A stretch of 64,000 bases of DNA from Fodinicurvata fenggangensis DSM 21160 (GTDB lineage: Bacteria > Pseudomonadota > Alphaproteobacteria > Kiloniellales > DSM-21159), in the NCBI RefSeq assembly GCF_000686045.1, contig NZ_JMLV01000001.1:310001-374000 (forward strand). Reading direction: 5' to 3'. Numbering within the stretch: position 1 is the first letter of the stretch; every line of letters starts with the position of its first letter. The notes below the pieces were generated by a model. That model saw only the letters and a program-made list of their open reading frames with translations. It did not search any database and was not told the origin of the DNA. This document shows, one piece after another, positions 1 through 8,736 of the stretch. The translations under genes were made by a program, and so were the position numbers.

Positions 1-1193
1 TCCAGATAGCCCTGCTTCTCCATCTTCTCTTCCAGCGCGCTCAACTGGACCTCGTCGATGAATACCCCCAGTTCGCCGGCCTCGGAAAAGTCGGTCATGG
101 CCGTGAAAAAGGTTGCCGATTTGATCTGTGAGGGGTCCGGTCCAGGATCCTGCGGCTTCTTTGCATGAAGATAGGCAAGGGCGGACGCAAGCATGGTGCC
201 CCCCAGGCAATAGCCGATGACATTGACTTCTTGCTCGTCAGTTTCCTGCGTAACCGCATCAAAAGCCTCGAAGAACCCCTGGCTCATGTAGTCCTCGAAG
301 CTCTTCTGGGCTAGGCTTTCGTCCGGATTGACCCAAGAGATGACAAAGACGGTCAGTCCTTGTTCCGTGGCCCACTTCACGAAGGAATTCTTCTCGCGCA
401 GATCCAGAATGTAGTACTTGTTGATCCAGGGCGGAATGATCAGGAGGGGCACCTTGTGGACGGTCTCGGTCGCCGGCTCGTATTGGATCAGCTGCATCAA
501 TTCGTTCTGGTAGACGACCTTCCCGGGGGTGATGGCGATGTTATCCCCCACTTCGAAGGCATCGTGATCTGTCATGCTGATCTTACCGCGTTCCAGGTCG
601 TCCAGCAGGTTCTGCAGTCCGTTCACCAGGTTCTCGCCACCACTTTCCAGGGTGGCGCGTAGCACCTGGGGATTGGTCATCAGGAAGTTGCTAGGTGCCA
701 GGGCATCGACAAACTGCTTTGTATAGAAATCGACTTTCTGTGCTGTCTTGTCGTCGAGTCCATCGACTTCACGGACCTGTTCCTGCATCCAGCGTGCTGT
801 CAGCAGGTACGACTGCTTGATGAAATCGAAAAGCTGGTTGTCTTCCCATGCTTCGTCCTTGAAGCGTCTGTCTCCTTGCTCGGGAGACACCAGCGGCTCG
901 GATTCCTGGCCCATCATTCTCTGGGCCGTGACATGCCATAACTGCATGTATTGCTGCCAGAGTTCCATCTGTGCTTCGACAATCTTGGCAGGATTCGACA
1001 TCATCTGCGCCGTCATGTCGAAGAAGGCTTGGCCAATGTTCAGAGGATCGATCTGGGTATTTGGCGCCTGTTCTGCCTGCCGTTGCAGGAAATCGTTCAC
1101 CAGTTTGCTGCTGCGTTCGGCAATCTCTGCCATGTTTTTATTCATCTCAACCGGATCGGGTAGCTTGACCTGATCGTCCGACTGTTCGGTCAT
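1..1193 (-). CDS. phaC: Class I poly(3-hydroxyalkanoate) synthase, C-terminus cut by window edge
   Basis: Polymerises (R)-3-hydroxyacyl-CoA into PHA storage granules in the cytoplasm. The 397 visible residues give the N-terminal region and the first half of the alpha/beta-hydrolase domain. The lipase-like box GYCLGG carries the nucleophile at Cys329, close to the position usual in class I synthases. The motifs PLLIIPPWINKYYILDL and FVISWVNPD are typical of PhaC. The ATG at 1193 is chosen because AGGAGG lies 7 bases upstream on the minus strand. The catalytic Asp and His would lie beyond position 1, so completeness cannot be judged. The gene is divergent from the OmpA-type lipoprotein, with 163 bp between them. 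The family is certain; the polymer type is not. Confidence 0.96.
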   Translation of the reverse strand, partial: MTEQSDDQVKLPDPVEMNKNMAEIAERSSKLVNDFLQRQAEQAPNTQIDPLNIGQAFFDMTAQMMSNPAKIVEAQMELWQQYMQLWHVTAQRMMGQESEPLVSPEQGDRRFKDEAWEDNQLFDFIKQSYLLTARWMQEQVREVDGLDDKTAQKVDFYTKQFVDALAPSNFLMTNPQVLRATLESGGENLVNGLQNLLDDLERGKISMTDHDAFEVGDNIAITPGKVVYQNELMQLIQYEPATETVHKVPLLIIPPWINKYYILDLREKNSFVKWATEQGLTVFVISWVNPDESLAQKSFEDYMSQGFFEAFDAVTQETDEQEVNVIGYCLGGTMLASALAYLHAKKPQDPGPDPSQIKSATFFTAMTDFSEAGELGVFIDEVQLSALEEKMEKQGYL

Positions 1194-1356
1194 GCTGTGG
1201 CCTCCTAAGATCGTTATCGGAATCCCTGAGCCATAAATGTGTATGAAGCGGCGCCAAGGCCAGGGATGATTTTTTCGACTTACCTTGCTCTTACCTGTCC
1301 ATCAGGGTAACAAATTCTGCAGGTTATGTAGGCGCCCGCAAAGAACAGGAGCTGAC

Positions 1357-2259
1357 ATGCGTCAAGATAGTGCAGATTCCCTGACGCAGGGCCTTTCGGG
1401 CAGGACGCCGGTGAAGCTTTCCAAGGCGTTTCTCCGCAAGCTGCCTCTATTTGCAAGTCTACCGCTTCTTGTTTCCTGTAACAGTCTTGAACCCACGTAC
1501 AATGAGTTCTTCGGAGAAGAGCCCATGCCGGAACGGGTTCAGGTCGATGAACAGGATATTGAAGGTGGTAGCATTCCAAACCTGTCGACAGTTCCCATGG
1601 AACGTCCCGCACCAACACCTGTGGAGGAGCGTGAACGTTTGAGGCGCAGCCTGCAGGAGGATCACAGCCGTTCCAACCTGCGGCAGGAGGAGCCTGCCGA
1701 GGCGTTGGATGCCCCCAATGGGGGGGCGGCTGATGGAGAGGACCGGACATCACTGCTGAATGAAACATCGCGCAGCTACTTGGCTATCGAAACAGACCAT
1801 GAAGAGCCTGTGTTTACGGGTGTGCAGCTGGCCCAGATCACGATCAACGAGGATGTGATCTCAGACAGTCGACAGACGGATAACCGGACCTATACGACCG
1901 GTAATATGGAACTGGCCGGTGTGATCTACTTCAGGCATGGCTCGAATGCCCTGGACAGCAGGGATCATGACATCATTACGAAGATAGCGCGTGTCGCGGA
2001 GCGCGAGGGAGCAAGTGTCCAGGTTGTCGGTCATGCCTCAGCACATACCCCGACCATGGATCAGGAGCGTTTCGAACGCGTCAACCAGGTCATGTCGCGA
2101 CAACGTGCCGAAGCTGTGGTTGAGGCCTTGCGGCGGGCAGGGCTAGAAGAGGCTCAGGTCCAGATGGAGGCGCGTGGTGTGGGCGACCGCATTTATGCGG
2201 AATTCATGCCGACCGGAGAAGCCGGTAACAGAAGGGTGGAGATTTTCCTTCTGTATTGA
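1357..2259 (+). CDS. OmpA-domain outer-membrane lipoprotein
   Basis: A 300-residue lipoprotein. The N-terminus has a basic stretch, then a hydrophobic run ending in the lipobox LVSC, so the mature protein should begin at a lipidated Cys around residue 46. The middle is acidic and low in complexity (roughly residues 50-170). The last ~110 residues are an OmpA/MotB-type peptidoglycan-binding domain, ending in the usual NRRVEIFL. A TTG in the same frame at 1285 would add 24 residues, but the ATG at 1357 has AGGAG just upstream and places the signal sequence normally, so I chose it. It probably anchors the outer membrane to peptidoglycan. It is not a clear Pal orthologue: the signal region is long and no tol genes are near. 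Confidence 0.85.
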   Translation: MRQDSADSLTQGLSGRTPVKLSKAFLRKLPLFASLPLLVSCNSLEPTYNEFFGEEPMPERVQVDEQDIEGGSIPNLSTVPMERPAPTPVEERERLRRSLQEDHSRSNLRQEEPAEALDAPNGGAADGEDRTSLLNETSRSYLAIETDHEEPVFTGVQLAQITINEDVISDSRQTDNRTYTTGNMELAGVIYFRHGSNALDSRDHDIITKIARVAEREGASVQVVGHASAHTPTMDQERFERVNQVMSRQRAEAVVEALRRAGLEEAQVQMEARGVGDRIYAEFMPTGEAGNRRVEIFLLY

Positions 2260-2383
2260 GAAAAAAGGCGGAATATCGCCTTCTGGCGGAAATGGGTGCT
2301 GGATGTGCTCCCTGCCGGTGGTCGGGGGGCACCGGTGGGTTGTTGCGCCAGAATCAGATGATTGATGAATATAGAGCGCGAAA

Positions 2384-3685
2384 GTGGGTATTGTGACAAC
2401 ATCACTTAAACTCGGTATTGCTGGTCTGGGGACTGTCGGCAGCGGTGTCGTCCGACTGATTGAAGAGAATGGTTCGCTTCTGGCAGAGCGAACGGGACGT
2501 CCCCTGGTGGTTTCCGCAGTCTCAGCGCGGGATCGGCGCAAGGACCGCGGCCTCAATCTTGAAGGCGTGCGCTGGTATGATGATCCGCTTGCCATGGCGG
2601 CTGATGCGGAACTGGATATCATTGTCGAACTAATTGGCGGTTCCGATGGTGTGGCGCTTGACCTAGTAAAAACAGCGCTGGAGCACGGAAAGTCGGTGGT
2701 GACAGCGAACAAGGCCATGATGGCTCATCATGGAACCGATCTGGCCCGGCTGGCTGAGAGCAGGCAAGTGGCTCTTTCCTATGAAGCGGCGGTGGCTGGT
2801 GGAATACCTGCGATCAAGGTCTTGCGGGAGGGCTTGGCGGCAAATCAGTTTGTTCGGATTCACGGTATCCTGAACGGCACTTGCAACTACATTCTCAGCA
2901 CCATGCGGGATACGGGACGTGAGTTCGGTGAAGTGCTGGCGGAGGCCCAGAAACTCGGATACGCCGAGGCCGATCCCAGCTTTGACGTGGACGGTGTGGA
3001 TGCGGCACACAAACTGGCCCTGCTGACCGCCTTGGCTTTCGGGACAGAGGTGGATTTCGATTCCATTCAAATGGAAGGGATACGCAACATATCCTCCATG
3101 GATATTGCCTATGCCGAGGAGCTTGGCTATCGCATCAAGCTTTTGGGCATGGCGCGGCGCAAGAATGGCCAGGTCGAACAGCGTGTCCATCCCTGCATGG
3201 TGCCTCTGGACAATCCTCTGTCGCGGGTTGACGGTGTCTTTAATGCCGTATTGGCACAGGGAGATTTCTCTGGACCCATCATGATCGAGGGAGCCGGCGC
3301 CGGTGAAAACCCTACTGCTTCGGCTGTCGTGGCAGATCTGATGGACATCGCCCGTGGATTGCGGCTGCCTCCTTTCGCGGTTCCGGCGGACAAGCTTGAG
3401 CGCGCCCAGCCTCTGGAAAGTGATGCACACTTTGGCGCCTACTTCCTGCGCTTGCTGGTGGTCGACAGGCCCGGTGTGATTGCGGACATTGCCACAGCCT
3501 TGCGTGACGAGGAGATATCGGTGGAAGCGCTTCTACAGCGTGGTCGCGCGCCAGGCGAGGCTGTCCCCTTGGTTATCGTCACGCATGAAACGGGAGAGGC
3601 TCAGGTCTTGCGCGCCCTGCGCCGTATTGAAGAGTTGGACAGCTGCCTTCAGGAACCGCGCTTTATCCGTATTGAAAACAGTTGA
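2384..3685 (+). CDS. hom: Homoserine dehydrogenase
   Basis: Reduces aspartate semialdehyde to homoserine, on the path to threonine, methionine and isoleucine. The 433 residues have an N-terminal NAD(P)-binding domain (GIAGLGTVGSG), the central catalytic domain with GILNGTCNYIL and the ADPSFDVDG segment, and a C-terminal ACT domain from about residue 350 that normally senses threonine. Two GTG codons at 2384 and 2393 are possible starts and neither has a strong ribosome binding site; the difference is three residues. The gene begins the hom-glpX-recJ block, a common order in Alphaproteobacteria. Confidence 0.96.
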   Translation: MGIVTTSLKLGIAGLGTVGSGVVRLIEENGSLLAERTGRPLVVSAVSARDRRKDRGLNLEGVRWYDDPLAMAADAELDIIVELIGGSDGVALDLVKTALEHGKSVVTANKAMMAHHGTDLARLAESRQVALSYEAAVAGGIPAIKVLREGLAANQFVRIHGILNGTCNYILSTMRDTGREFGEVLAEAQKLGYAEADPSFDVDGVDAAHKLALLTALAFGTEVDFDSIQMEGIRNISSMDIAYAEELGYRIKLLGMARRKNGQVEQRVHPCMVPLDNPLSRVDGVFNAVLAQGDFSGPIMIEGAGAGENPTASAVVADLMDIARGLRLPPFAVPADKLERAQPLESDAHFGAYFLRLLVVDRPGVIADIATALRDEEISVEALLQRGRAPGEAVPLVIVTHETGEAQVLRALRRIEELDSCLQEPRFIRIENS

Positions 3686-3720
3686 TGACGTCAGAATAAA
3701 GCTAGAACCCGGGGGATTGG

Positions 3721-4722
3721 ATGATGTCAGAGTTGGATAGCAAAAGCGTAATGGACCGGAACCTCGCTCTCGAGGTCGTGCGGGTCACGGAACTGGCAGC
3801 TTTGGCGGCCTCGAAGTTGATGGGGCGCGGGGATGAGAAGGCAGCTGATATGCAAGCGGTCAACGCCATGCGTGCCGGTTTGAACTCCTTGACCATCGAT
3901 GGAACGGTGGTCATCGGTGAGGGCGAACGCGATGAAGCCCCCATGCTTTATATCGGTGAGAAGGTGGGCGCGGGTGGTCCGCGCGTCGATATTGCCCTGG
4001 ACCCTCTTGAGGGGACGACAATCACGGCGAAGGGTGGCCCCAATGCCCTGACGGTTGTTGCAATGTCGGAAGAGGGTGGCTTCCTGAATGCACCGGACGT
4101 GTACATGGACAAGATCGCCATTGGTGGCGGTCTGCCGGAGGACCTGGTCGATCTGGATGCAACACCGGCCGAAAACTTGAAGGAACTGGCCAAGGCCAAG
4201 CAGATGGATGTGGACGACCTGGTGGTTTGCATCCTGGACCGGCCTCGCCACAGCGAACTGATTGCGAAAGTGCGTGAAGCCGGGGCGCGGATCATGCTGA
4301 TTGGTGATGGTGATGTTTCCGGTGTCATCGCCACCAGCCAGAGTGAAAGCGGCGTGGATGCCTATATGGGCAGCGGGGGCGCCCCTGAAGGTGTTCTGGC
4401 GGCCGCTGCCCTGCGTTGTATTGGCGGGCAATTCCAAGGGCGTCTCACGTTCCGGAATGATGATGAACGGGCACGTGCGAAACGCTGGGGCATTACCGAC
4501 ATGGACCGCAAGTACAAGCTTGAAGATCTTGCCGGCGGGGAAGTGATGTTTGCGGCGACAGGGGTTACGGACGGTTCCATGCTGCGCGGTGTTCGCCGTC
4601 AACCCGGCGGCGCTATTACACATTCCCTGGTTATGCGTTCAAAGAGTGGAACCATCCGCTTTGTCGAAACGCGCCACAATTTCACCCGCAAGACCTGGTA
4701 CGAAACCATGGCTGGGCTCTGA
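3721..4722 (+). CDS. glpX: Class II fructose-1,6-bisphosphatase
   Basis: Hydrolyses fructose 1,6-bisphosphate to fructose 6-phosphate in gluconeogenesis. The 333 residues are full family length. The metal and substrate motif DPLEGTT lies at residues 94-100, GEGERDEAPML lies before it, and GSGGAPEGVLAAAALRC is the typical glycine-rich later motif. It starts with two consecutive ATG codons, 36 bp after hom. The recJ start follows 11 bp after the stop, so the three genes are probably co-transcribed. Confidence 0.97.
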   Translation: MMSELDSKSVMDRNLALEVVRVTELAALAASKLMGRGDEKAADMQAVNAMRAGLNSLTIDGTVVIGEGERDEAPMLYIGEKVGAGGPRVDIALDPLEGTTITAKGGPNALTVVAMSEEGGFLNAPDVYMDKIAIGGGLPEDLVDLDATPAENLKELAKAKQMDVDDLVVCILDRPRHSELIAKVREAGARIMLIGDGDVSGVIATSQSESGVDAYMGSGGAPEGVLAAAALRCIGGQFQGRLTFRNDDERARAKRWGITDMDRKYKLEDLAGGEVMFAATGVTDGSMLRGVRRQPGGAITHSLVMRSKSGTIRFVETRHNFTRKTWYETMAGL

Positions 4723-4733
4723 CAATCGGCGAG

Positions 4734-6530
4734 GTGACGTTGCAGGCAACGGAGAGCGAATGCCTACTTGGCGTGGAGCGTTCCTGTACCGGAAAGCGCT
4801 GGCTTTTGCGCGCCTGCAACGAACGACAGTCATTGGCGCTCAGTCAGCGGCTTGGGTTGCCCGACACCATCGGGCGGATTCTCTCCTCGCGCGGTATCGA
4901 TATCGATCAGGCTGAGAGCTTTCTTTCACCTACGCTCAAGGAACTGATACCGGATCCACTGTGCCTGAAGGACATGGACAAGGCTGTCGATGCTCTGGCT
5001 TCTGCCATACAAGACAAACGTCCCATAGCGGTCTTTGGGGATTATGATGTCGATGGTGCAACATCGAGTTCCTTGCTGAAGCTGTTCCTCCAGTCCCTCG
5101 GTGTTCCCCTTGAGGTGTATATTCCGGATCGGATCCGTGAAGGCTATGGCCCCAACTCAGCGGCCATGCATGCCCTGGCCAGCAAGGGGATCGAGCTGGT
5201 AGTGACAGTTGATTGCGGTATAACGGCTTACGATGCCTTGCAGGCAGCTGCGGATCAGGGGCTCGGTGTTATCGTTGTTGATCATCACGTTGCGGAAACC
5301 AGGCTGCCGCCCGCACAGGCCGTGGTGAATCCAAATCGCCTCGATGACGAAAGCGGACTCGGACATCTGGCAGCAGTGGGTGTGACTTTCCTGCTGTTGG
5401 TGGCGTTGAACAGGGCCTTGCGGGAGCGTGGATGGTATGCGGCCCAGGGTGTTCGGGAGCCGAGCCTCATGCAACTCCTGGACCTGGTGGCTCTGGGAAC
5501 GGTCTGCGATGTCGTTCCGCTGACCGGCCTGAACAGGGCGTTTGTGACACAAGGCCTCAAGGTCTTGGCGCAACGAAGAAATCAGGGGCTCCAGGCGCTT
5601 TCGGATGTTGCGCGGGTGGATGAAATGCCCAGCGCCTATCACCTGGGCTTTATTCTTGGTCCACGTGTCAATGCCGGGGGGCGTGTGGGCGAGGCGGGCC
5701 TGGGAACAGAACTCCTGACGTCCGCCGATACAGGAATTGCGCGCACTCTGGCGCAGCGTCTGGATGACTATAACAATGAACGCCGCGAAATTGAGGCCAG
5801 CGTCCTTGAGCAGGCAATCCAGGAGGTGGAAGGGCAGGACGGTCCCCGTGATCTTGTCATAGCAGTGGGGCAGGACTGGCACCCAGGCGTTATCGGGATT
5901 GTCGCCAGTCGACTGAAGGAACGTTTTGATCGCCCTTCCATCGTCATTTCCTTGGATGAAGAGGGGGTCGGCAAAGGGTCGGGACGGTCGGTTCCCGGTG
6001 TCGATCTGGGCTCCATAGTGCTGGCAGCCAGGCAGAAAGGGCTTCTCATCAATGGCGGCGGTCATGCAATGGCGGCCGGCTTGACGGTTGCGCGGGATCA
6101 ATTGGCAGCCTTGCAGGAATTCATGAGCGAACGCGTCAGCCAGGTCCTTTCAGGCCTGGCGTATCAGCCGACGCTTCGACTGGATGGCATCTTGCAGTAC
6201 CAGGCCGGCCACTATGCGTTCTATCAGTCCCTGGAACAGCTGGCCCCCTTTGGGACAGGCAACCCGGAACCCAGATTTGCCGTACCCAATGTGCAGATCC
6301 TGCGTGCAGACGTGGTTGGCAGCGACCATCTGCGTGTTTTTGCCAGGACCGAAACTGGGGAGCGGCTGAAGGGAATCGCCTTCCGCGCCGTAGGGCGTCC
6401 ACTTGGCGATCTGCTTCAGGCCGCAAAGGACTTTCCGGTTCATCTTGCCGGAAAGTTGCGGCGAGATAGCTGGGCAGGCCCCGAAGCCCTCCAGCTGCAC
6501 ATAGAGGACGCAGCTCGGATTGCCCCTTAA
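4734..6530 (+). CDS. recJ: Single-stranded-DNA-specific exonuclease RecJ
   Basis: A 5'-3' single-strand exonuclease used in recombination and mismatch repair. The 598 residues show the DHH phosphoesterase motifs: DYDVDG with metal-binding Asp at 103, 105 and 107; DCGI; and VDHHV with Asp183-His184-His185. The DHHA1 domain with the GGGHAMAAG motif lies near residue 445, and the C-terminal OB-like region follows (FGTGNPEP near residue 507). The start is GTG; GGCGAG lies just upstream and the spacing to the glpX stop is 11 bp. Confidence 0.97.
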   Translation: MTLQATESECLLGVERSCTGKRWLLRACNERQSLALSQRLGLPDTIGRILSSRGIDIDQAESFLSPTLKELIPDPLCLKDMDKAVDALASAIQDKRPIAVFGDYDVDGATSSSLLKLFLQSLGVPLEVYIPDRIREGYGPNSAAMHALASKGIELVVTVDCGITAYDALQAAADQGLGVIVVDHHVAETRLPPAQAVVNPNRLDDESGLGHLAAVGVTFLLLVALNRALRERGWYAAQGVREPSLMQLLDLVALGTVCDVVPLTGLNRAFVTQGLKVLAQRRNQGLQALSDVARVDEMPSAYHLGFILGPRVNAGGRVGEAGLGTELLTSADTGIARTLAQRLDDYNNERREIEASVLEQAIQEVEGQDGPRDLVIAVGQDWHPGVIGIVASRLKERFDRPSIVISLDEEGVGKGSGRSVPGVDLGSIVLAARQKGLLINGGGHAMAAGLTVARDQLAALQEFMSERVSQVLSGLAYQPTLRLDGILQYQAGHYAFYQSLEQLAPFGTGNPEPRFAVPNVQILRADVVGSDHLRVFARTETGERLKGIAFRAVGRPLGDLLQAAKDFPVHLAGKLRRDSWAGPEALQLHIEDAARIAP

Positions 6531-6577
6531 GCTGTACTGTCCCCCAAGGCATTCGGCTCACCTCATAGGTCCATGAC

Positions 6578-7330
6578 ATGAAGAGATGGCCGCAACTCTA
6601 CTGGATAGTCACACTTTTCCTGTTCGTTTTCCCGCTTGGCATGCAGGAGGCGCGTGCGGCGCAAGAAGTCGACCTGCAGCTTATATTGGCCGTGGATTCC
6701 TCGTCGAGTGTCGATGCCAGAGAGTTCGATTTGCAAATGAAGGGCTACGCCGATGCTTTCCGCAACAAGGAGGTGCAGGCCGCGATTCGCGGTGTCGGCG
6801 ATCGTGGCGTTGCCGTTGCGATGATACACTGGGCAGGAGAGGACGAGCAGGTTGTTGCGCAGGACTGGCAACTGCTTGTCGGTGCGGGAGATGCTGAGGC
6901 CTTTGCCGACTTGTTGGACCGCACGCCCCGCTATGTACGGCGCGGCAGTACAGCTATCGGCAACATGCTTGCTTTTGCCGGGGCCATGATGAAGGCGGCG
7001 CCATACGTCGGCCGGCGGCAAGTGATCGATGTTTCCGGTGATGGTCAATCCAACAAGGGACTGAATGTTGCCAGGGGACGCGAGTCGCTTCTCGATAAAG
7101 GCGTTACGGTCAATGGCCTGGCTATTCTCAATGAGGAACCGGGACTTGATCAGTATTTCCGCCAGCAGGTCATCGGGGGCGCAGGCGCTTTCGTTATCTC
7201 GTCTCCTGGATTCGAAGAGTTTGGGGAGGCTATACGGAACAAGATCCTGCGTGAGCTCGAAGGCGCCCCACTTTCCAGGCAGGATTCCGAAGAGGAGGGG
7301 CTTGGCGTGCAGTTCTCTCAGCGCAGATGA
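6578..7330 (+). CDS. Exported von Willebrand factor A-type protein (DUF1194)
   Basis: A 250-residue protein with a Sec signal peptide: hydrophobic residues 8-22, then a likely cleavage site after ARA or RAA near residues 27-28. The mature part is a single VWA-type domain of the DUF1194 family. The MIDAS motif DSSSS is at residues 40-44, GSTAIGNML follows, and DVSGDGQSNKG lies in the second half. Such proteins bind a divalent metal and a partner protein. No function is established for the family, and the neighbours (recJ, a tRNA) do not suggest one. The last ~20 residues are charged and probably disordered. Confidence 0.85.
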   Translation: MKRWPQLYWIVTLFLFVFPLGMQEARAAQEVDLQLILAVDSSSSVDAREFDLQMKGYADAFRNKEVQAAIRGVGDRGVAVAMIHWAGEDEQVVAQDWQLLVGAGDAEAFADLLDRTPRYVRRGSTAIGNMLAFAGAMMKAAPYVGRRQVIDVSGDGQSNKGLNVARGRESLLDKGVTVNGLAILNEEPGLDQYFRQQVIGGAGAFVISSPGFEEFGEAIRNKILRELEGAPLSRQDSEEEGLGVQFSQRR

Positions 7331-7438
7331 CTCATGGGAGCCAATAAAAGGAAAGCACGCAGGTGAAAATTGCTGAAAAGGCTCCGCAGGGGGTTGCTTT
7401 TGCCTGTCTGTAAAGTTATCTCACCAACCGTCCACGGC

Positions 7439-7514
7439 GTCCCCATCGTCTAGCGGTCTAGGACATCAGCCTTTCACGCTGAAGACACGGGTTCGAGTCC
7501 CGTTGGGGACACCA
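7439..7514 (+). tRNA. tRNA-Glu (anticodon TTC)
   Basis: A 76-nt cloverleaf. The acceptor stem GTCCCCA (7439-7445) pairs with TGGGGAC (7504-7510), followed by discriminator A and an encoded CCA (7512-7514). The anticodon arm contains CTTTCAC, giving TTC (reads GAA/GAG). The T arm is GGGTTCGAGTCCC. A weak promoter-like pair, TTGCTT and TTATCT with 16 bases between, sits at 7394-7421. No integrase or repeated tRNA 3' end is visible nearby. Confidence 0.97.
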
Positions 7515-8094
7515 CCTCCCTTACATGGCGCCGCAATCAGTGATCAGATCTGCAGACAGGCAAAGTCTGCCCCTGCATTTTGCGCTTACCTTTTCTTAAC
7601 TAAAGCAGAGTCAGTCTGCTGTCCTGAGGATAGCATTTATAGGTTGGCCCAAGAAAAGCATTGGTAAGACCTCGACAATACATGGATGCTTATCTAAATA
7701 TTTGGTGATCGCTGAAAGAGTGAGAGCTGACCATAGCTTGCAGCACGATAATGATGTGTTACGCAAAGGTGACAGATGCTCTCCGCGCCCTGTGGTGTGT
7801 TTGGGAACGCTCCGTGAATACACATTTGAGAGAGGCGGCTAAGCCCTGTTAAAGACAGAAGAATCGGATGATTTCGAAGCCTGACTGTGGTAGACAGTGC
7901 AAAGAAGTTACAGGGGACTGTGGTTTTAAAGTCGCACATTCCTACACACTATACAGGGTTTCAATAATGGAACTTCCATTAGTGGACTTCAGAAGTTATG
8001 TTGTTGCATGATTTTCGGTGTGATCCGTCCGCATGGGGTTCCTCGCAACCCTGAGCAAACGAGTTTATCAACCCAACCAGGGGGACCTCCAAAG
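7515..8094. other. 580-bp spacer without a recognisable gene
   Basis: The longest stretch without a gene in the window, lying between tRNA-Glu and the OmpA-domain gene, and visibly more AT-rich than its surroundings. Short reading frames on both strands give no recognisable product. Two small hairpins are visible: GCAGAC/GTCTGC at 7552-7570 and AGCAGA/TCTGCT at 7604-7620; neither is followed by a U-run. It probably holds the promoter and leader of the OmpA-domain gene, and could hold a small RNA, but I cannot identify either with confidence. Confidence 0.6.
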
Positions 8095-8667
8095 ATGACC
8101 TTACTTCGAAACACCTGCTTCGCTACAGCAGCGGCCGTGGGCCTCACAATGGGCTTTGCGGCCAACCCGGCCCTCTCCGCTCAGGTCGATGACCGCGAGC
8201 ATGGCTGGTGCAATGTCGTCACGAACATCCAGCCGGAGAACGTGATTCGCTCTTCCAACGGCAAAGCCGTGATCCAGGATTCTTCATATCCTTGCGAGCC
8301 ACAGGTGGCCGAAGAGCCCGAGCCTGAGCCCGAAGCACCCGAATCCTTCGTGGTTTACTTCGACTTCGATCGCTCCAACATCCGTCCGGATGCAGCCGAG
8401 ACACTGGTCGACGTACTTGAAACCGCTGAAGCGGAAGAAGCTCAGGGCTTCGCCCTGACCGGTCACACCGACACCGTTGGTACGGCTGAGTACAACATGG
8501 CGCTGTCCCTGCGCCGTGCCGAATCGGTTCGCGACTGGTTTGTTGATCGCGGCGTTCCGGCCAATGCAATCTCGGTTGCTGGCCGTGGCTACTCCGAACC
8601 GGCCGTACCCACCGGTCCGGAGGTTCGCGAGCAGCTCAACCGTCGTGTTGAGATCGTGATGCAGTAA
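8095..8667 (+). CDS. Exported OmpA-domain protein
   Basis: A 190-residue protein. A clear signal peptide ends ANPALSA, with cleavage near residue 28. A short Cys-containing region follows, then a Glu-Pro-rich linker (PEPEPEAPE), then a C-terminal OmpA domain. The domain shows FVVYFDFDRSNI, LTGHTDTVGTAEYN and ends NRRVEIVM, the standard peptidoglycan-binding signatures. The ATG at 8095 is preceded by GGGGGACC about 6 bases upstream. An upstream in-frame ATG at 8008 lacks a binding site and would bury the signal peptide. It is a single-gene unit with its own strong terminator. The probable role is a link between cell wall and outer membrane. Confidence 0.88.
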   Translation: MTLLRNTCFATAAAVGLTMGFAANPALSAQVDDREHGWCNVVTNIQPENVIRSSNGKAVIQDSSYPCEPQVAEEPEPEPEAPESFVVYFDFDRSNIRPDAAETLVDVLETAEAEEAQGFALTGHTDTVGTAEYNMALSLRRAESVRDWFVDRGVPANAISVAGRGYSEPAVPTGPEVREQLNRRVEIVMQ

Positions 8668-8694
8668 GCCTCCTGGCTTAACGCACAAGAAGAA

Positions 8695-8728
8695 ACCGGC
8701 GCCCTAGAAGGGCGCCGGTTTTTTTTTG
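8695..8728 (+). terminator. Strong intrinsic terminator, probably bidirectional
   Basis: A perfect 10-bp stem, ACCGGCGCCC with GGGCGCCGGT, and a 5-nt loop, followed on the plus strand by an unbroken T-run. Read on the minus strand the hairpin is followed by TTTCTTCTT, so it can also stop transcription of the convergent gene that ends at 8737. Confidence 0.95.
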
Positions 8729-8736
8729 GTTCTATT

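Noticed and set aside
2265-2282. Hairpin AAGGCG-N6-CGCCTT just after the OmpA-type lipoprotein gene
   Set aside because: The T-run needed for termination is on the minus strand, but no minus-strand gene ends here, and no U-run follows on the plus strand.
3727-4623. 298-codon minus-strand open frame opposite glpX
   Set aside because: Entirely inside glpX on the other strand; no motif or start context.
7439-7514. tRNA-Glu as an attachment site for an integrated element
   Set aside because: No integrase and no direct repeat of the tRNA 3' end is visible within the window.
7694-7939. 81-codon minus-strand frame in the 580-bp spacer
   Set aside because: Composition is not protein-like, no ribosome binding site, no recognisable family; the region reads as non-coding.
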